A DNA stretch of 54,452 nt, taken from positions 1 to 54,452 of the forward strand of contig NZ_NIRR01000028.1 of NCBI RefSeq assembly GCF_002204745.1. The letters are read 5' to 3'. This stretch comes from Hymenobacter amundsenii. Its GTDB lineage: Bacteria; Bacteroidota; Bacteroidia; Cytophagales; Hymenobacteraceae. The notes below the pieces were generated by a model, which was not told where the DNA came from, searched no databases, and worked only from the letters and a program-made list of their open reading frames with translations. Position 1 is the first letter of the stretch. The number at the start of each line of letters is the position of its first letter. This document shows, one piece after another, positions 32,426 to 39,898 of the stretch. Position numbers and translations under genes: made by a program.

Positions 32426-33767
32426 CTTGAACCTAATCGACGAACTGCGCTGGCGCGGGATGTTTCACGACATGATGCCCGGCACCGAAGAGCATTTGCT
32501 GAAAAGTGCGCCCATCACCGGCTACATCGGCTTCGACCCCACTGCGCCTTCCCTGCACATCGGCAACCTGGCCACCATTATGTTGCTGGTGCACCTGCAG
32601 CGGGCCGGTCACCGGCCTTTGGCCCTGGTGGGCGGCGCTACCGGCATGATCGGCGACCCCTCGGGAAAATCGGCCGAGCGCAACTTGCTCGATGAGGACG
32701 CGCTGCGCCGCAACCAAGCCGGCATTCAGGCCCAGCTGGAAAAATTCCTGGTCTTCGACGATTCGCCCACCGGAGCGCAGGTGGTCAATAACTACGACTG
32801 GTTCAAGAACTTCGGCTTCCTGGGCTTCCTGCGCGAAGTAGGCAAGCACCTGACGGTGAACTATATGATGGCCAAGGATTCGGTGAAGCGCCGGATCGGC
32901 GGCTCCGAAGATTCCGGGGCCGACGGCATCAGCTACACTGAGTTCAGCTACCAGTTGCTCCAAGGCTACGACTTCGTGCACTTGTTCCGCACCTACGGCT
33001 GCACCCTGCAAATGGGCGCCTCCGACCAGTGGGGCAACATCACGACCGGCACCGAACTCATCCGCCGCATGGGCAGTGAATTGGATGAAGCGGCCCAACA
33101 ACCAACAACCAGCAACCAACAACCAGCCAAAGCCTACGCCCTCACTGGCCAGCTCATCACCAAGGCCGACGGCACCAAGTACGGCAAGAGTGAAACCGGC
33201 ACCGTTTGGCTCGACGGCGCCCTGACCAGCCCCTACCAATTCTACCAGTTCTTCCTTAACGCCGCCGACGCCGACGTGCCCCGCCTCATCCGGGTGTTCA
33301 CGCTGCTAAGCCAGGCCGAAATTGAAGCCCTGGAAGCTGAGCATGCCCTGGCTCCCCACCGGCGCACTCTCCAGCAGGCCCTGGCCCAGGACGTGACTAC
33401 CCGCGTGCACGGCCCGCAGGCCTATGAGGCGGCGCAGGCGGCCTCCCAGGTTTTGTTCGGCGGCGGCGAGCTGACCTCCCTCGACGAAGCCACCCTGCTC
33501 GACGTATTTGCCGGCGTGCCCCAGGTAGAGGTACCGCGTGCGGAACTGGCCGAGCACACCGTCATCAGCCTGCTGAGCGAGGCTACCGGCGGGGTCATCT
33601 TTCCTTCGAAGGGCGAAGCCAAGAAGATGATTCAGGCCGGGGGCGTGAGCCTGAACCGCGAAAAAGCCACCCTCGACCAGCAGGCTACTGATGTGGCCCT
33701 GTTGCTAGACAAGTATGTGGTGGCCCAGAAGGGCAAGAAGAACTACTTCCTGCTGAAGCTGGTGTAG
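32421..33767 (+). CDS. tyrS: Tyrosyl-tRNA synthetase
   Basis: Charges tRNA-Tyr with tyrosine; class I synthetase, 448 residues (usual length about 420-430). The HIGH motif is HIGN in [13 protein letters not shown]; the KMSKS motif is KYGKSE in [15 protein letters not shown]. Tyrosine and tRNA contacts include [10 protein letters not shown] and [12 protein letters not shown]; an S4 RNA-binding domain ends the protein ([14 protein letters not shown]). Start is TTG 32421 (or TTG 32427); no ATG precedes the conserved part. About 12 residues near 226-236 ([16 protein letters not shown]) are an insertion encoded by a repeat at 33095-33128, shortly before the KMSKS loop. Confidence 0.96.
   Translation: MTLNLIDELRWRGMFHDMMPGTEEHLLKSAPITGYIGFDPTAPSLHIGNLATIMLLVHLQRAGHRPLALVGGATGMIGDPSGKSAERNLLDEDALRRNQAGIQAQLEKFLVFDDSPTGAQVVNNYDWFKNFGFLGFLREVGKHLTVNYMMAKDSVKRRIGGSEDSGADGISYTEFSYQLLQGYDFVHLFRTYGCTLQMGASDQWGNITTGTELIRRMGSELDEAAQQPTTSNQQPAKAYALTGQLITKADGTKYGKSETGTVWLDGALTSPYQFYQFFLNAADADVPRLIRVFTLLSQAEIEALEAEHALAPHRRTLQQALAQDVTTRVHGPQAYEAAQAASQVLFGGGELTSLDEATLLDVFAGVPQVEVPRAELAEHTVISLLSEATGGVIFPSKGEAKKMIQAGGVSLNREKATLDQQATDVALLLDKYVVAQKGKKNYFLLKLV
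33095..33128 (+). repeat. ACCAACAACC-type repeat inside tyrS
   Basis: A 34-base run of CAACAACC/CAGCAACC units in frame with tyrS, encoding Gln/Thr/Asn/Pro. It resembles the right arm of the exbD-tonB spacer (15814-15847) and the trmB leader. Other TyrRS proteins pass this point with a short loop. Confidence 0.6.
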
Positions 33768-33801
33768 GCACTCCGGCCCCGGCCCCGATGCCCGAACGCA
33801 A

Positions 33802-33832
33802 AGAGACCCTGCCGGTAGCCGGCAGGGTCTCT
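33802..33832 (+). terminator. Intrinsic terminator after tyrS
   Basis: Perfect 14-base stem AGAGACCCTGCCGG (33802-33815) with 33819-33832, 3-base loop TAG, followed by TTATTTA. 35 bases after the stop. Confidence 0.9.
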
Positions 33833-33874
33833 TTATTTAGGATTGGAATGGACCGCTAAAAGCGGCCCGACCAA

Positions 33875-34114
33875 CTACTTTTTCTTGGCAGGAGCAGCTT
33901 TTTTAGCGGCCGGAGCAGCTTTAGCCGGAGCAGCTGGAGCGGCTTCGTTCTTCTGGTTCTGCACCTCGGTGCGGATGGTCTGGGCCATGTTCTTTAGCTC
34001 CTGCATGCCTTTGCGCACGCGGGTACCAGCGGCCGAGTTCTGCTTGTCATAGAACTTCTCGAAGTCACCTTCCAGCGACATCACGAGGTCCTTCAATTGG
34101 CTAAAATTGCTCAT
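33875..34114 (-). CDS. Histone H1-like (Hc1-type) DNA-binding protein
   Basis: A 79-residue nucleoid protein from ATG 34114. The first 55 residues are a helical Hc1-like domain (SNFSQLKDLVMSLEGDFEKF, then GTRVRKGMQELKNMAQTIRTE), followed by a tail of Ala/Pro/Lys repeats (AKAAPAAKKAAPAKKK) of the eukaryotic H1 kind. It should bind and compact DNA. Single-gene unit between the tyrS terminator and an AT-rich promoter (34115-34230). The upstream frame to 34159 is probably leader. Confidence 0.88.
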   Translation of the reverse strand: MSNFSQLKDLVMSLEGDFEKFYDKQNSAAGTRVRKGMQELKNMAQTIRTEVQNQKNEAAPAAPAKAAPAAKKAAPAKKK

Positions 34115-34302
34115 TAGGGAGGGGGTAAAGGGTGTGGAAAAGATTTTATCTGGCACCAATATACAGGGATTTCAAATACAAGCAATTAATCAATTATTTT
34201 TATCAATCCCCCTTTCCAGCATAATGAGCCCGTTTTTACTCCCCTTTGCCTGCTTACCAAGCTAACACCCGTTGCGCCCGGCATCAAATAATCCTAAAAC
34301 AC

Positions 34303-34333
34303 AAAGCCAGCCCCCGGGTCGAGAGCTGGCTTT
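34303..34333 (-). terminator. Terminator after the PLP-dependent synthase
   Basis: AAAGCCAGC (34303-34311) pairs with GCTGGCTTT (34325-34333), 13-base loop. On the minus strand it lies 20 bases after the stop and is followed by GTGTTTT. Confidence 0.75.
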
Positions 34334-34353
34334 TGTACTTCTGCGGGGCCAAT

Positions 34354-35604
34354 CTAGCCTAGCAGCACCGCAGGCACTTCAGCTTTGGCATAAAGGCCCT
34401 TAGCCAGCTTATCCTGCACAATTACGAAGGCCTTAATGGTCTGGGCCACGTCGTCGAGCGTATGCACGGCCGTCGGGATGAGGCGCAGCATAATCACGTC
34501 TTTGGGCACCACCGGATATACCACGATAGAGCAGAAAATACCGTGATTCTCGCGTAAATCGAAGGTTACTTGGGCCGCGTCGGTTAGCTGACCGCTCAGC
34601 AGCACTGGCGTTACGCAGGAGGTGGTGGTACCGATATTGAAGCCTTTTTCGCGCAGGCCACTTTGCAGGGCCCGCACCACGGTCCAAAGGTTTTCCTTCA
34701 GCTCGGGCTGGTTGCGCAGCAGCTCCAGTCGCTTCAAAGCGCCCACCACAAGCGGCATGGGCAGGCTTTTGGCGAAAATCTGGCTGCGCATGTTGTAACG
34801 CAAATATTCAATTACGTTCTCGGGGCCCGCCACGAACGCGCCGATGCTGGCCATGCTCTTGGCGAAGGTCGAAAAATAAAGGTCGATACCATCCTGCACG
34901 CCTTGTTCTTCGCCCGTTCCGGCCCCCGTAGCGCCCATTGTGCCGAATCCGTGGGCATCATCAACGAACAACCGGAACTGGAATTTCTCCTTCAGCTTGA
35001 GCACCCCTTGCAGGTCGCCCTGGTTGCCCGACATGCCGAAGACGCCCTCGGTTATCACGAGAATGCCGCCGCCGGTTTCGTTGATGATGCGCTGGGCCCG
35101 CTCCAGTTGCTTTTCGAGGCCCGCCATGTCGTTGTGCACGTACACGAAGCGCTTGCCCGCGTGCAAGCGTACACCATCGATGATGCAGGCGTGCGACTCG
35201 GCATCATACACGATAACATCGTGGCGGCCCACCATAGCATCAATAATCGATACCACGCCCTGGTAGCCGAAGTTGAGCAGCATGCAGTCGGGCTTCATCA
35301 CGAACTCGGCCAGCTCGCTTTCCAGCTGCTCGTGCAGGTTGGAGTTGCCGCTCATCATGCGGGCGCCCATGGGCAGGGCCATGCCGAATTCGGCGGCCGC
35401 GTCGGCGTCAGCCTTCCGCACTTCGGGGTGGTTGGCCAGGCCCAGGTAATTGTTCAGGCTCCAGGTGAGCACCTCTTTACCGCGGAAAATCATGCGGGGC
35501 TTGATTTCGCCTTCCAGCTTAGGGAAAGCGAAGTAACCATGCGCATAATGCGCGTGGGTGCCCAGCGGGCCGCGGTTGGCGGCAATCTTTTCAAATAGAT
35601 CCAC
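34354..35604 (-). CDS. Alpha-oxoamine synthase family PLP enzyme (SPT/CapA-like)
   Basis: Fold-type I PLP enzyme of 416 residues that condenses an amino acid with an acyl-CoA or acyl-ACP. Visible are the substrate loop SLNNYLGLANHPEV, GARMMSGNSNLHEQLE, cofactor ring-stacking in YDAESHACIIDGVRLH, Asp/His in VDDAHGFGTMG, and the Schiff-base Lys in STFAKSMASIGAFVAG. The family includes serine palmitoyltransferase, KBL, BioF and the cysteate acyltransferase CapA. This subfamily is widely kept in Bacteroidota, and a role in sphingolipid or sulfonolipid base synthesis is likely, but serine versus cysteate cannot be read here. Single-gene unit. Confidence 0.85.
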   Translation of the reverse strand: MDLFEKIAANRGPLGTHAHYAHGYFAFPKLEGEIKPRMIFRGKEVLTWSLNNYLGLANHPEVRKADADAAAEFGMALPMGARMMSGNSNLHEQLESELAEFVMKPDCMLLNFGYQGVVSIIDAMVGRHDVIVYDAESHACIIDGVRLHAGKRFVYVHNDMAGLEKQLERAQRIINETGGGILVITEGVFGMSGNQGDLQGVLKLKEKFQFRLFVDDAHGFGTMGATGAGTGEEQGVQDGIDLYFSTFAKSMASIGAFVAGPENVIEYLRYNMRSQIFAKSLPMPLVVGALKRLELLRNQPELKENLWTVVRALQSGLREKGFNIGTTTSCVTPVLLSGQLTDAAQVTFDLRENHGIFCSIVVYPVVPKDVIMLRLIPTAVHTLDDVAQTIKAFVIVQDKLAKGLYAKAEVPAVLLG

Positions 35605-35673
35605 GAGGGGACGGGTTGAATGTGAAACAGAAACAGCAGTTGTAGCTTGAGCTCATAACCACTGCTTAATGTA

Positions 35674-35681
35674 CAAAGTTA
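35674..35681 (-). promoter_or_regulatory. Candidate -7 box for the PLP-dependent synthase
   Basis: On the minus strand TAACTTTG fits TAnnTTTG, 70 bases before the ATG; a second match, TACCTTTG, is at 35699-35692. A -33 TTTG at the usual spacing is not evident for either. Confidence 0.4.
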
Positions 35682-35814
35682 TGGCAATCCGCAAAGGTAA
35701 TTCTTGCCCGCCCGGTATCCAACCACCCACGAATTGGCGCCGGCCGTTTTTTGATGCCGTCGGAATGGCGTTTCTTTGGGCGAAAGAAACGCTAAAAAGC
35801 CCCACAAAAAACGT

Positions 35815-35913
35815 GTCATGCTGAGCGCAGCGAAGCATCTCTACCGCTTCGTTGCAATCATAATTGATTAGTTAGCGGTAGTCATGCTTCGACTCCGCTC
35901 CGCTCAGCATGAC
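35815..35913. repeat. GTCATGCTGAGC palindromic element, copy 3
   Basis: Left arm 35815-35847 (GTCATGCTGAGCGCAGCGAA ... CTACCGC) and right arm 35875-35913 are inverted copies; the right arm carries about 6 extra bases from a small duplication (TCCGCTCCGCT) and one altered spot. It ends 37 bases before the accC ATG. The arm matches the copy at 6363-6396 at most positions. Confidence 0.75.
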
Positions 35914-35949
35914 GTTCGGATTTCATCCTACCCTGCCTCCATCCCACCC

Positions 35950-37458
35950 ATGACAAAAATCAAGAAGCTGCTCGTTGCCAACCGTGGCGAAATTGCCCTG
36001 CGCGTGCTGCGTTCGGCCAAGGAAATGGGCATTGCCACCGTGGCCATTTTCTCGGAAGCCGACCGCAATGCTTTGCACGTGCGCTACGCCGACGAGGCCG
36101 TGTGCGTGGGCCCACCCGCCAGCAAAGACAGCTACCTGCGGGGCGACAAAATCCTGGAAGTCTGCCGCCAGCTGGGCGTCGATGCCATTCACCCGGGCTA
36201 CGGTTTTCTGAGTGAAAACGCCGAATTCGCCCGCCAGGTCACGGAGGCCGGGCTGATTTTCGTGGGTCCCTCGCCCGAGGCCATGAACATCATGGGCGAC
36301 AAGCTCTCGGCCAAGCAAGCCGTACAGGCTTACAATATCCCGTTGGTGCCTGGCACCGCCGAGGCCATTTCCGACGTGCAGGAAGCCCGGCGCATTGCCG
36401 CCGAGGTGGGGTTCCCTATTCTGATTAAGGCCTCGGCCGGCGGCGGTGGCAAGGGCATGCGCATCGTGAACTCCGACGCCGAGTTTGAGGAGCAGATGCA
36501 ACTGGCCATCAACGAGGCCGTGTCGGCCTTCGGCAACGGGGCCGTGTTCATCGAGAAGTTCGTGACTGGGCCGCGCCACATCGAAATTCAGGTTTTGGGC
36601 GACGAGCACGGCAACATCGTGCACCTTTTTGAGCGCGAATGCAGCATTCAGCGCCGACACCAGAAGGTGATTGAGGAAGCGCCTTCCTCAGTACTCACAC
36701 CCGAGCTGCGGGCCGAAATGGGCCGTTGCGCCGTTGACGTGGCCCGGGCCTGCAACTACGCCGGAGCCGGCACCGTGGAGTTTCTGCTCGACGATAAGCA
36801 TAACTTCTACTTCCTGGAAATGAACACCCGCCTGCAGGTGGAGCACCCCGTGACGGAGCAAATCACGGGCCTCGACCTGGTAAAGGAGCAGATTCGGGTG
36901 GCCGAGGGCCAGCCCCTGCCCTTCCGCCAGGAAGACCTGACGATAACCGGCCACTCGCTGGAGCTGCGCGTGTACGCCGAAGACCCGCAGAACAACTTCC
37001 TGCCCGACATCGGGACGCTGACCACCTACGTGCGCCCCCAGGGCCCCGGTGTGCGCGTGGACGACGGCTTCGAGCAGGGCATGGACATCCCGATTTACTA
37101 CGACCCCATGATTGCCAAACTCGTAGTGCACGGTGCGACCCGCGACGAGGCCATTGCCCGCATGCTGCGCGCCATCGCCGAGTACCAGATTACCGGCATC
37201 GAAACCACGCTGGCCTTCGGGACCTATGTGCTCAACCACCCCGCCTTCGTGAGCGGCAATTTCGACACCAATTTCATCCGCGACCATTTCCCGGCCGACG
37301 CCCTGAAGCCCGCTGCCCCCGACCAGGCCACCGCCGAGGTAGCCGCCGTGCTGGCCGCCATGCTCCTGACGGAGAAAAAGCCGGGTGCTACGGCCGCCGC
37401 TTCCGAAACGCCCGCTGCCACCGGCTCAGCCTGGAAGCGGAACCGGTTGGGGGTATAA
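35950..37458 (+). CDS. accC: Acetyl/acyl-CoA carboxylase, biotin carboxylase subunit
   Basis: Carboxylates biotin on a carrier protein using ATP and bicarbonate. The 502 residues from ATG 35950 show KKLLVANRGEIALRV, the ATP-grasp Gly loop SAGGGGKGMR, RECSIQRRHQKVIEEAPSS (bicarbonate/biotin site), and FLEMNTRLQVEHPVTE with metal-binding Glu and the catalytic Arg. The last 45 residues (TEKKPGATAAASETPAAT and on) are an Ala/Thr extension beyond the usual 450. No biotin carrier or carboxyltransferase gene is adjacent, so it may serve acetyl-CoA or propionyl-CoA carboxylase. Confidence 0.93.
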   Translation: MTKIKKLLVANRGEIALRVLRSAKEMGIATVAIFSEADRNALHVRYADEAVCVGPPASKDSYLRGDKILEVCRQLGVDAIHPGYGFLSENAEFARQVTEAGLIFVGPSPEAMNIMGDKLSAKQAVQAYNIPLVPGTAEAISDVQEARRIAAEVGFPILIKASAGGGGKGMRIVNSDAEFEEQMQLAINEAVSAFGNGAVFIEKFVTGPRHIEIQVLGDEHGNIVHLFERECSIQRRHQKVIEEAPSSVLTPELRAEMGRCAVDVARACNYAGAGTVEFLLDDKHNFYFLEMNTRLQVEHPVTEQITGLDLVKEQIRVAEGQPLPFRQEDLTITGHSLELRVYAEDPQNNFLPDIGTLTTYVRPQGPGVRVDDGFEQGMDIPIYYDPMIAKLVVHGATRDEAIARMLRAIAEYQITGIETTLAFGTYVLNHPAFVSGNFDTNFIRDHFPADALKPAAPDQATAEVAAVLAAMLLTEKKPGATAAASETPAATGSAWKRNRLGV

Positions 37459-37497
37459 AGTAGAGAGCAGGATACGGTTGAAGTATTATAAAATAAC

Positions 37498-37530
37498 GGA
37501 GCCCGGTTTTGATTGACCGGGTTCCTTTTT
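37498..37530 (+). terminator. Intrinsic terminator after accC
   Basis: GGAGCCCGGT (37498-37507) pairs with ACCGGGTTCC (37516-37525) with one G-U, 8-base loop, followed by TTTTTT. 39 bases after the stop. Confidence 0.88.
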
Positions 37531-37608
37531 TCTATATATTTTGGCTTACTAAACGAGTAAACCTACGAGGAATAAAAAGCTCTTTCGTTAATTTATAATC
37601 CAGATAGT

Positions 37609-38028
37609 ATGACTAATGCAGCTAGAGTAGACGTGGTATTTTTAGCACTGCGTGAAGCTATTATTGGACTCGTCGCCGGATTAGGTGGAGCACTTGTTGC
37701 AGCTCTCATAATAGGCAATATTGAGCCGTTGGTGGATCTCTATGCTTCTATTCTATACTCTTTAATCACTGGCTTAATATGTATGATTGGAGGTATTTTT
37801 GCTGTTGGATACCGGTATTTGCGGGAGCATAAACGAGAAATAGCCTTTGTTAAGCAGGTGGTACAGGCACTGATGGGTATTACGTTGGGGGGCATCACTT
37901 TCTTCTGTACTCTTTGGCTAATTAAAAATTTGTATCCATCCAATGCACTGGTAAATACGATGGTTGTCGTTCTACCACTGTTAGGCTTACTTATTGGATT
38001 TAACCATCGAATACGATATAGCTCATAA
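37609..38028 (+). CDS. AT-rich orphan four-helix membrane protein
   Basis: A 139-residue protein I do not recognise. Four hydrophobic helices are visible: IIGLVAGLGGALVAALIIG, ASILYSLITGLICMIGGIFA, MGITLGGITFFCTLWLI and VNTMVVVLPLLGLLIGF, with a charged cytoplasmic-type loop (YRYLREHKREIAFVKQ) between the second and third. Its codons prefer A and T at third positions, clearly unlike the surrounding GC-rich genes, and it sits alone between a terminator and a gene-poor stretch. This suggests recent acquisition, but small regulatory or membrane genes can also drift in composition. Confidence 0.7.
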   Translation: MTNAARVDVVFLALREAIIGLVAGLGGALVAALIIGNIEPLVDLYASILYSLITGLICMIGGIFAVGYRYLREHKREIAFVKQVVQALMGITLGGITFFCTLWLIKNLYPSNALVNTMVVVLPLLGLLIGFNHRIRYSS

Positions 38029-38523
38029 GCATACCAATAGATTTACCCAACTGTGAGCGTTTGGCTTTAGACTACACGGTATACAATAATTTTTTCACTT
38101 TTTCTTACGCTCTTACCATTCCCGCAACCACATCCACCTCTCCCAAAGCAACTGCCACTTTCGGAGCCAGCTAACGGCGCAGGGCCCAGTTGTTCGGCCT
38201 CGTTCAACGCCTCTCGGGTGCGGGCTTAGGCCGCCCCATGGGCGCATTGGTAGTGGTAGCACGGGCACGCCTTTGGCTATCGTTTTAGGGTTGAGTTCTC
38301 CAGTTTGGTTGAGCTTTCCTAATTGGCCTAGACGGCGCGATGGATAACCGAAGTCGGGCGGGTGCTGCCATGGATTATTTGTTCCATAAAGTGGCTCGTA
38401 AGTCAGAAGAGGATATGCCATGCCCTCCCACAACTATGCACCTACCCTTAACCTGCGGCCCGTCCGTGCCGTAGTAAAAGGTAGCAGGTGGCCGTTTACA
38501 TCCCGGTCGGCCCGCTGATATTT
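38029..38523. other. Intergenic, nothing recognised
   Basis: About 495 bases after the AT-rich membrane protein. Open frames on the minus strand (38113-38433) have low-complexity, non-protein-like composition. I see no strong hairpin and no RNA gene. Confidence 0.45.
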
Positions 38524-38814
38524 ATGAGCGATAATGCAAAAAAAGATAACCAGAAGAAGGACAACCAGGCCAACGAGCCCAACAAAATAGCCGTGCCGAA
38601 AGAAGGTGATCCGCTTTTCACGCTGCACCATGCTCAGGCAGAAGCCGAGGTGGCCGCAAAAAATGAGGATGCCAGTTCCGTTACCAATGAGTACATGACG
38701 GAGGAGCAGCAGCAGAACGTTGACGAAGCCATGGTACCGCGCGATAGTCAAGGCTTCATCCGGGGCGTAAATGAGCCCGGTATTATCGGCTCCAATGCCG
38801 GTGACCACAATTAA
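38524..38814 (+). CDS. Small hydrophilic hypothetical protein
   Basis: A 96-residue protein from ATG 38524, rich in Asn, Lys, Asp, Glu and Gln (SDNAKKDNQKKDNQANEPNK), with no membrane segment or Cys. The second half (YMTEEQQQNVDEAMVPRDSQ, then IRGVNEPGIIGSNAGDHN) looks partly helical, then disordered. I do not recognise a family. The opposite strand is also open but gives a Leu/Phe-rich shadow; the plus frame has a start and a terminator at 38862. Possibly a stress-related disordered protein, which is speculation. Confidence 0.55.
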   Translation: MSDNAKKDNQKKDNQANEPNKIAVPKEGDPLFTLHHAQAEAEVAAKNEDASSVTNEYMTEEQQQNVDEAMVPRDSQGFIRGVNEPGIIGSNAGDHN

Positions 38815-39324
38815 GTACCTTATACCGGCCGTGTAAGCGGCAGGTAATTGACGATGCCAGCGCGGCCTGCGCGGTAGCCTAACTGCTACTGGGCAGGCCG
38901 CACTGTTTTTTTGGGGGGGGCGTCGTGCATTAAAAGACTCCGGCGGCGCATCAGGGCCGCATAAAACAAACCGTCTGTTGATGCACCTGCCCAGCGGTTA
39001 CCGTGGCTGCCGCTGGCCTGCTGGCCTTGCCCTCAAGCCTACTTTGAGAAACCAAAAACAGCTAGGAGGACGCTTTCTATTAACTGCCCCTGGACCATAC
39101 ATCGGCTTACCTAGACTGGGGGGCTTACTTCTGCTCTGAGTAGTACTGTAAAGGCATCTACTTTCTCTGCGCAATGCCCCCAGCAAGAGTCAGCTGTCCG
39201 GGAAGTACGGGTGCTCCATGCTTTTCGATGCTATCCAGATACCTTGGGAATGCCTAAAGCAGCAGACTTGCTGCTCGCATGGGCGACACTACTGGCGGCA
39301 TCCAAGAACAACCACCCACCATCT
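38815..39324. other. Intergenic with terminator, no gene
   Basis: 510 bases. Apart from the hairpin at 38862-38901 and a run of eight G after it, nothing is recognised; the part before 39325 is the leader of the next membrane protein. Confidence 0.45.
38862..38908 (+). terminator. Terminator after the small hydrophilic protein
   Basis: GCGGCCTG (38862-38869) pairs with CAGGCCGC (38894-38901), with GTAGC/GCTAC pairing inside, followed by ACTGTTTTTTT. About 47 bases after the stop. Confidence 0.8.
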
Positions 39325-39753
39325 ATGAGCAACACCTTTATCCGCAACGGATTCATCGCCGCTGGGCTCGTGAATATTCTGGCCGTACTGCTATTGTCGC
39401 GGGCCTTTACCAATGCCGTTATCCCCGAAACTGACCCGGTGGTGATGTCCAATTTTGGCTTGCTGATGATTGTTGTCTGGGGGCTGGTTTTTCTGGCGGT
39501 TGCCCCCAGCTACCAGCACGTGAAATGGGTAGTGGGCGCGTTCGTAGTCGAGAAACTGGTGTATGCGGTGGTCTGGTTTCGTTGGATTACGACCCACGAC
39601 GTAGCAGCCGTGTATGACCAGGATTTATTCGCCGGAGTCTTCTATTCAGTTTATGGCCTCAACGACTTCCTTTTTTTTCTCTTCTTTGCAGCAGTATTCT
39701 ACCAGCTTCATCGGAGAGGTCCAAAGCCGCTCAACAGTGGGCTAAACCAATAG
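39325..39753 (+). CDS. Four-helix integral membrane protein, unknown function
   Basis: A 142-residue protein from ATG 39325; the frame is open upstream but only ATG 39325 gives a membrane-protein start (SNTFIRNGFIAAGLVNILAV). Four helices are seen: about 8-25, 42-60 (LLMIVVWGLVFLAV), 68-88 (WVVGAFVVEKLVYAVVWF) and 105-130 (YSVYGLNDFLFFLFFAAVFY). Charged and aromatic residues inside the third and fourth helices (Glu-Lys, Asn-Asp) hint at a functional site. I do not recognise the family. Stands alone before the histidine kinase gene. Confidence 0.75.
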   Translation: MSNTFIRNGFIAAGLVNILAVLLLSRAFTNAVIPETDPVVMSNFGLLMIVVWGLVFLAVAPSYQHVKWVVGAFVVEKLVYAVVWFRWITTHDVAAVYDQDLFAGVFYSVYGLNDFLFFLFFAAVFYQLHRRGPKPLNSGLNQ

Positions 39754-39898
39754 CTGGGTCCTCACCATCAGGCCCAAGCACCACAGTACGTTTGGGCATC
39801 GGCCAACTGTAGAACCCAAACGCGCCGTAGTGCTTAGGCCTGCAACCTGATGGTTGGCGGCCCTGTGCAGCTACCTCCATTCCCGAACCTGCTCTAAC

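Larger units (their letters stand above)
35605..35949. other. Divergent intergenic region, synthase/accC
   Basis: 345 bases without a gene. The synthase -7 boxes are at 35674-35699, and the palindromic element copy 3 at 35815-35913 lies directly before accC, within its probable leader. Confidence 0.5.

Noticed and set aside
32313..32426. T-box riboswitch in front of tyrS
   Set aside because: No T-box sequence, no specifier loop and no terminator/antiterminator; the phylum is not known to use them.
34663..35598. 311-codon plus-strand frame over the PLP-dependent synthase
   Set aside because: Shadow of a well-conserved enzyme frame.
38434..38808. Minus-strand frame with a hydrophobic stretch opposite the small hydrophilic protein
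   Set aside because: The hydrophobic run is the expected complement of Lys/Glu/Asn-rich codons; the plus frame has the better start and a downstream terminator.
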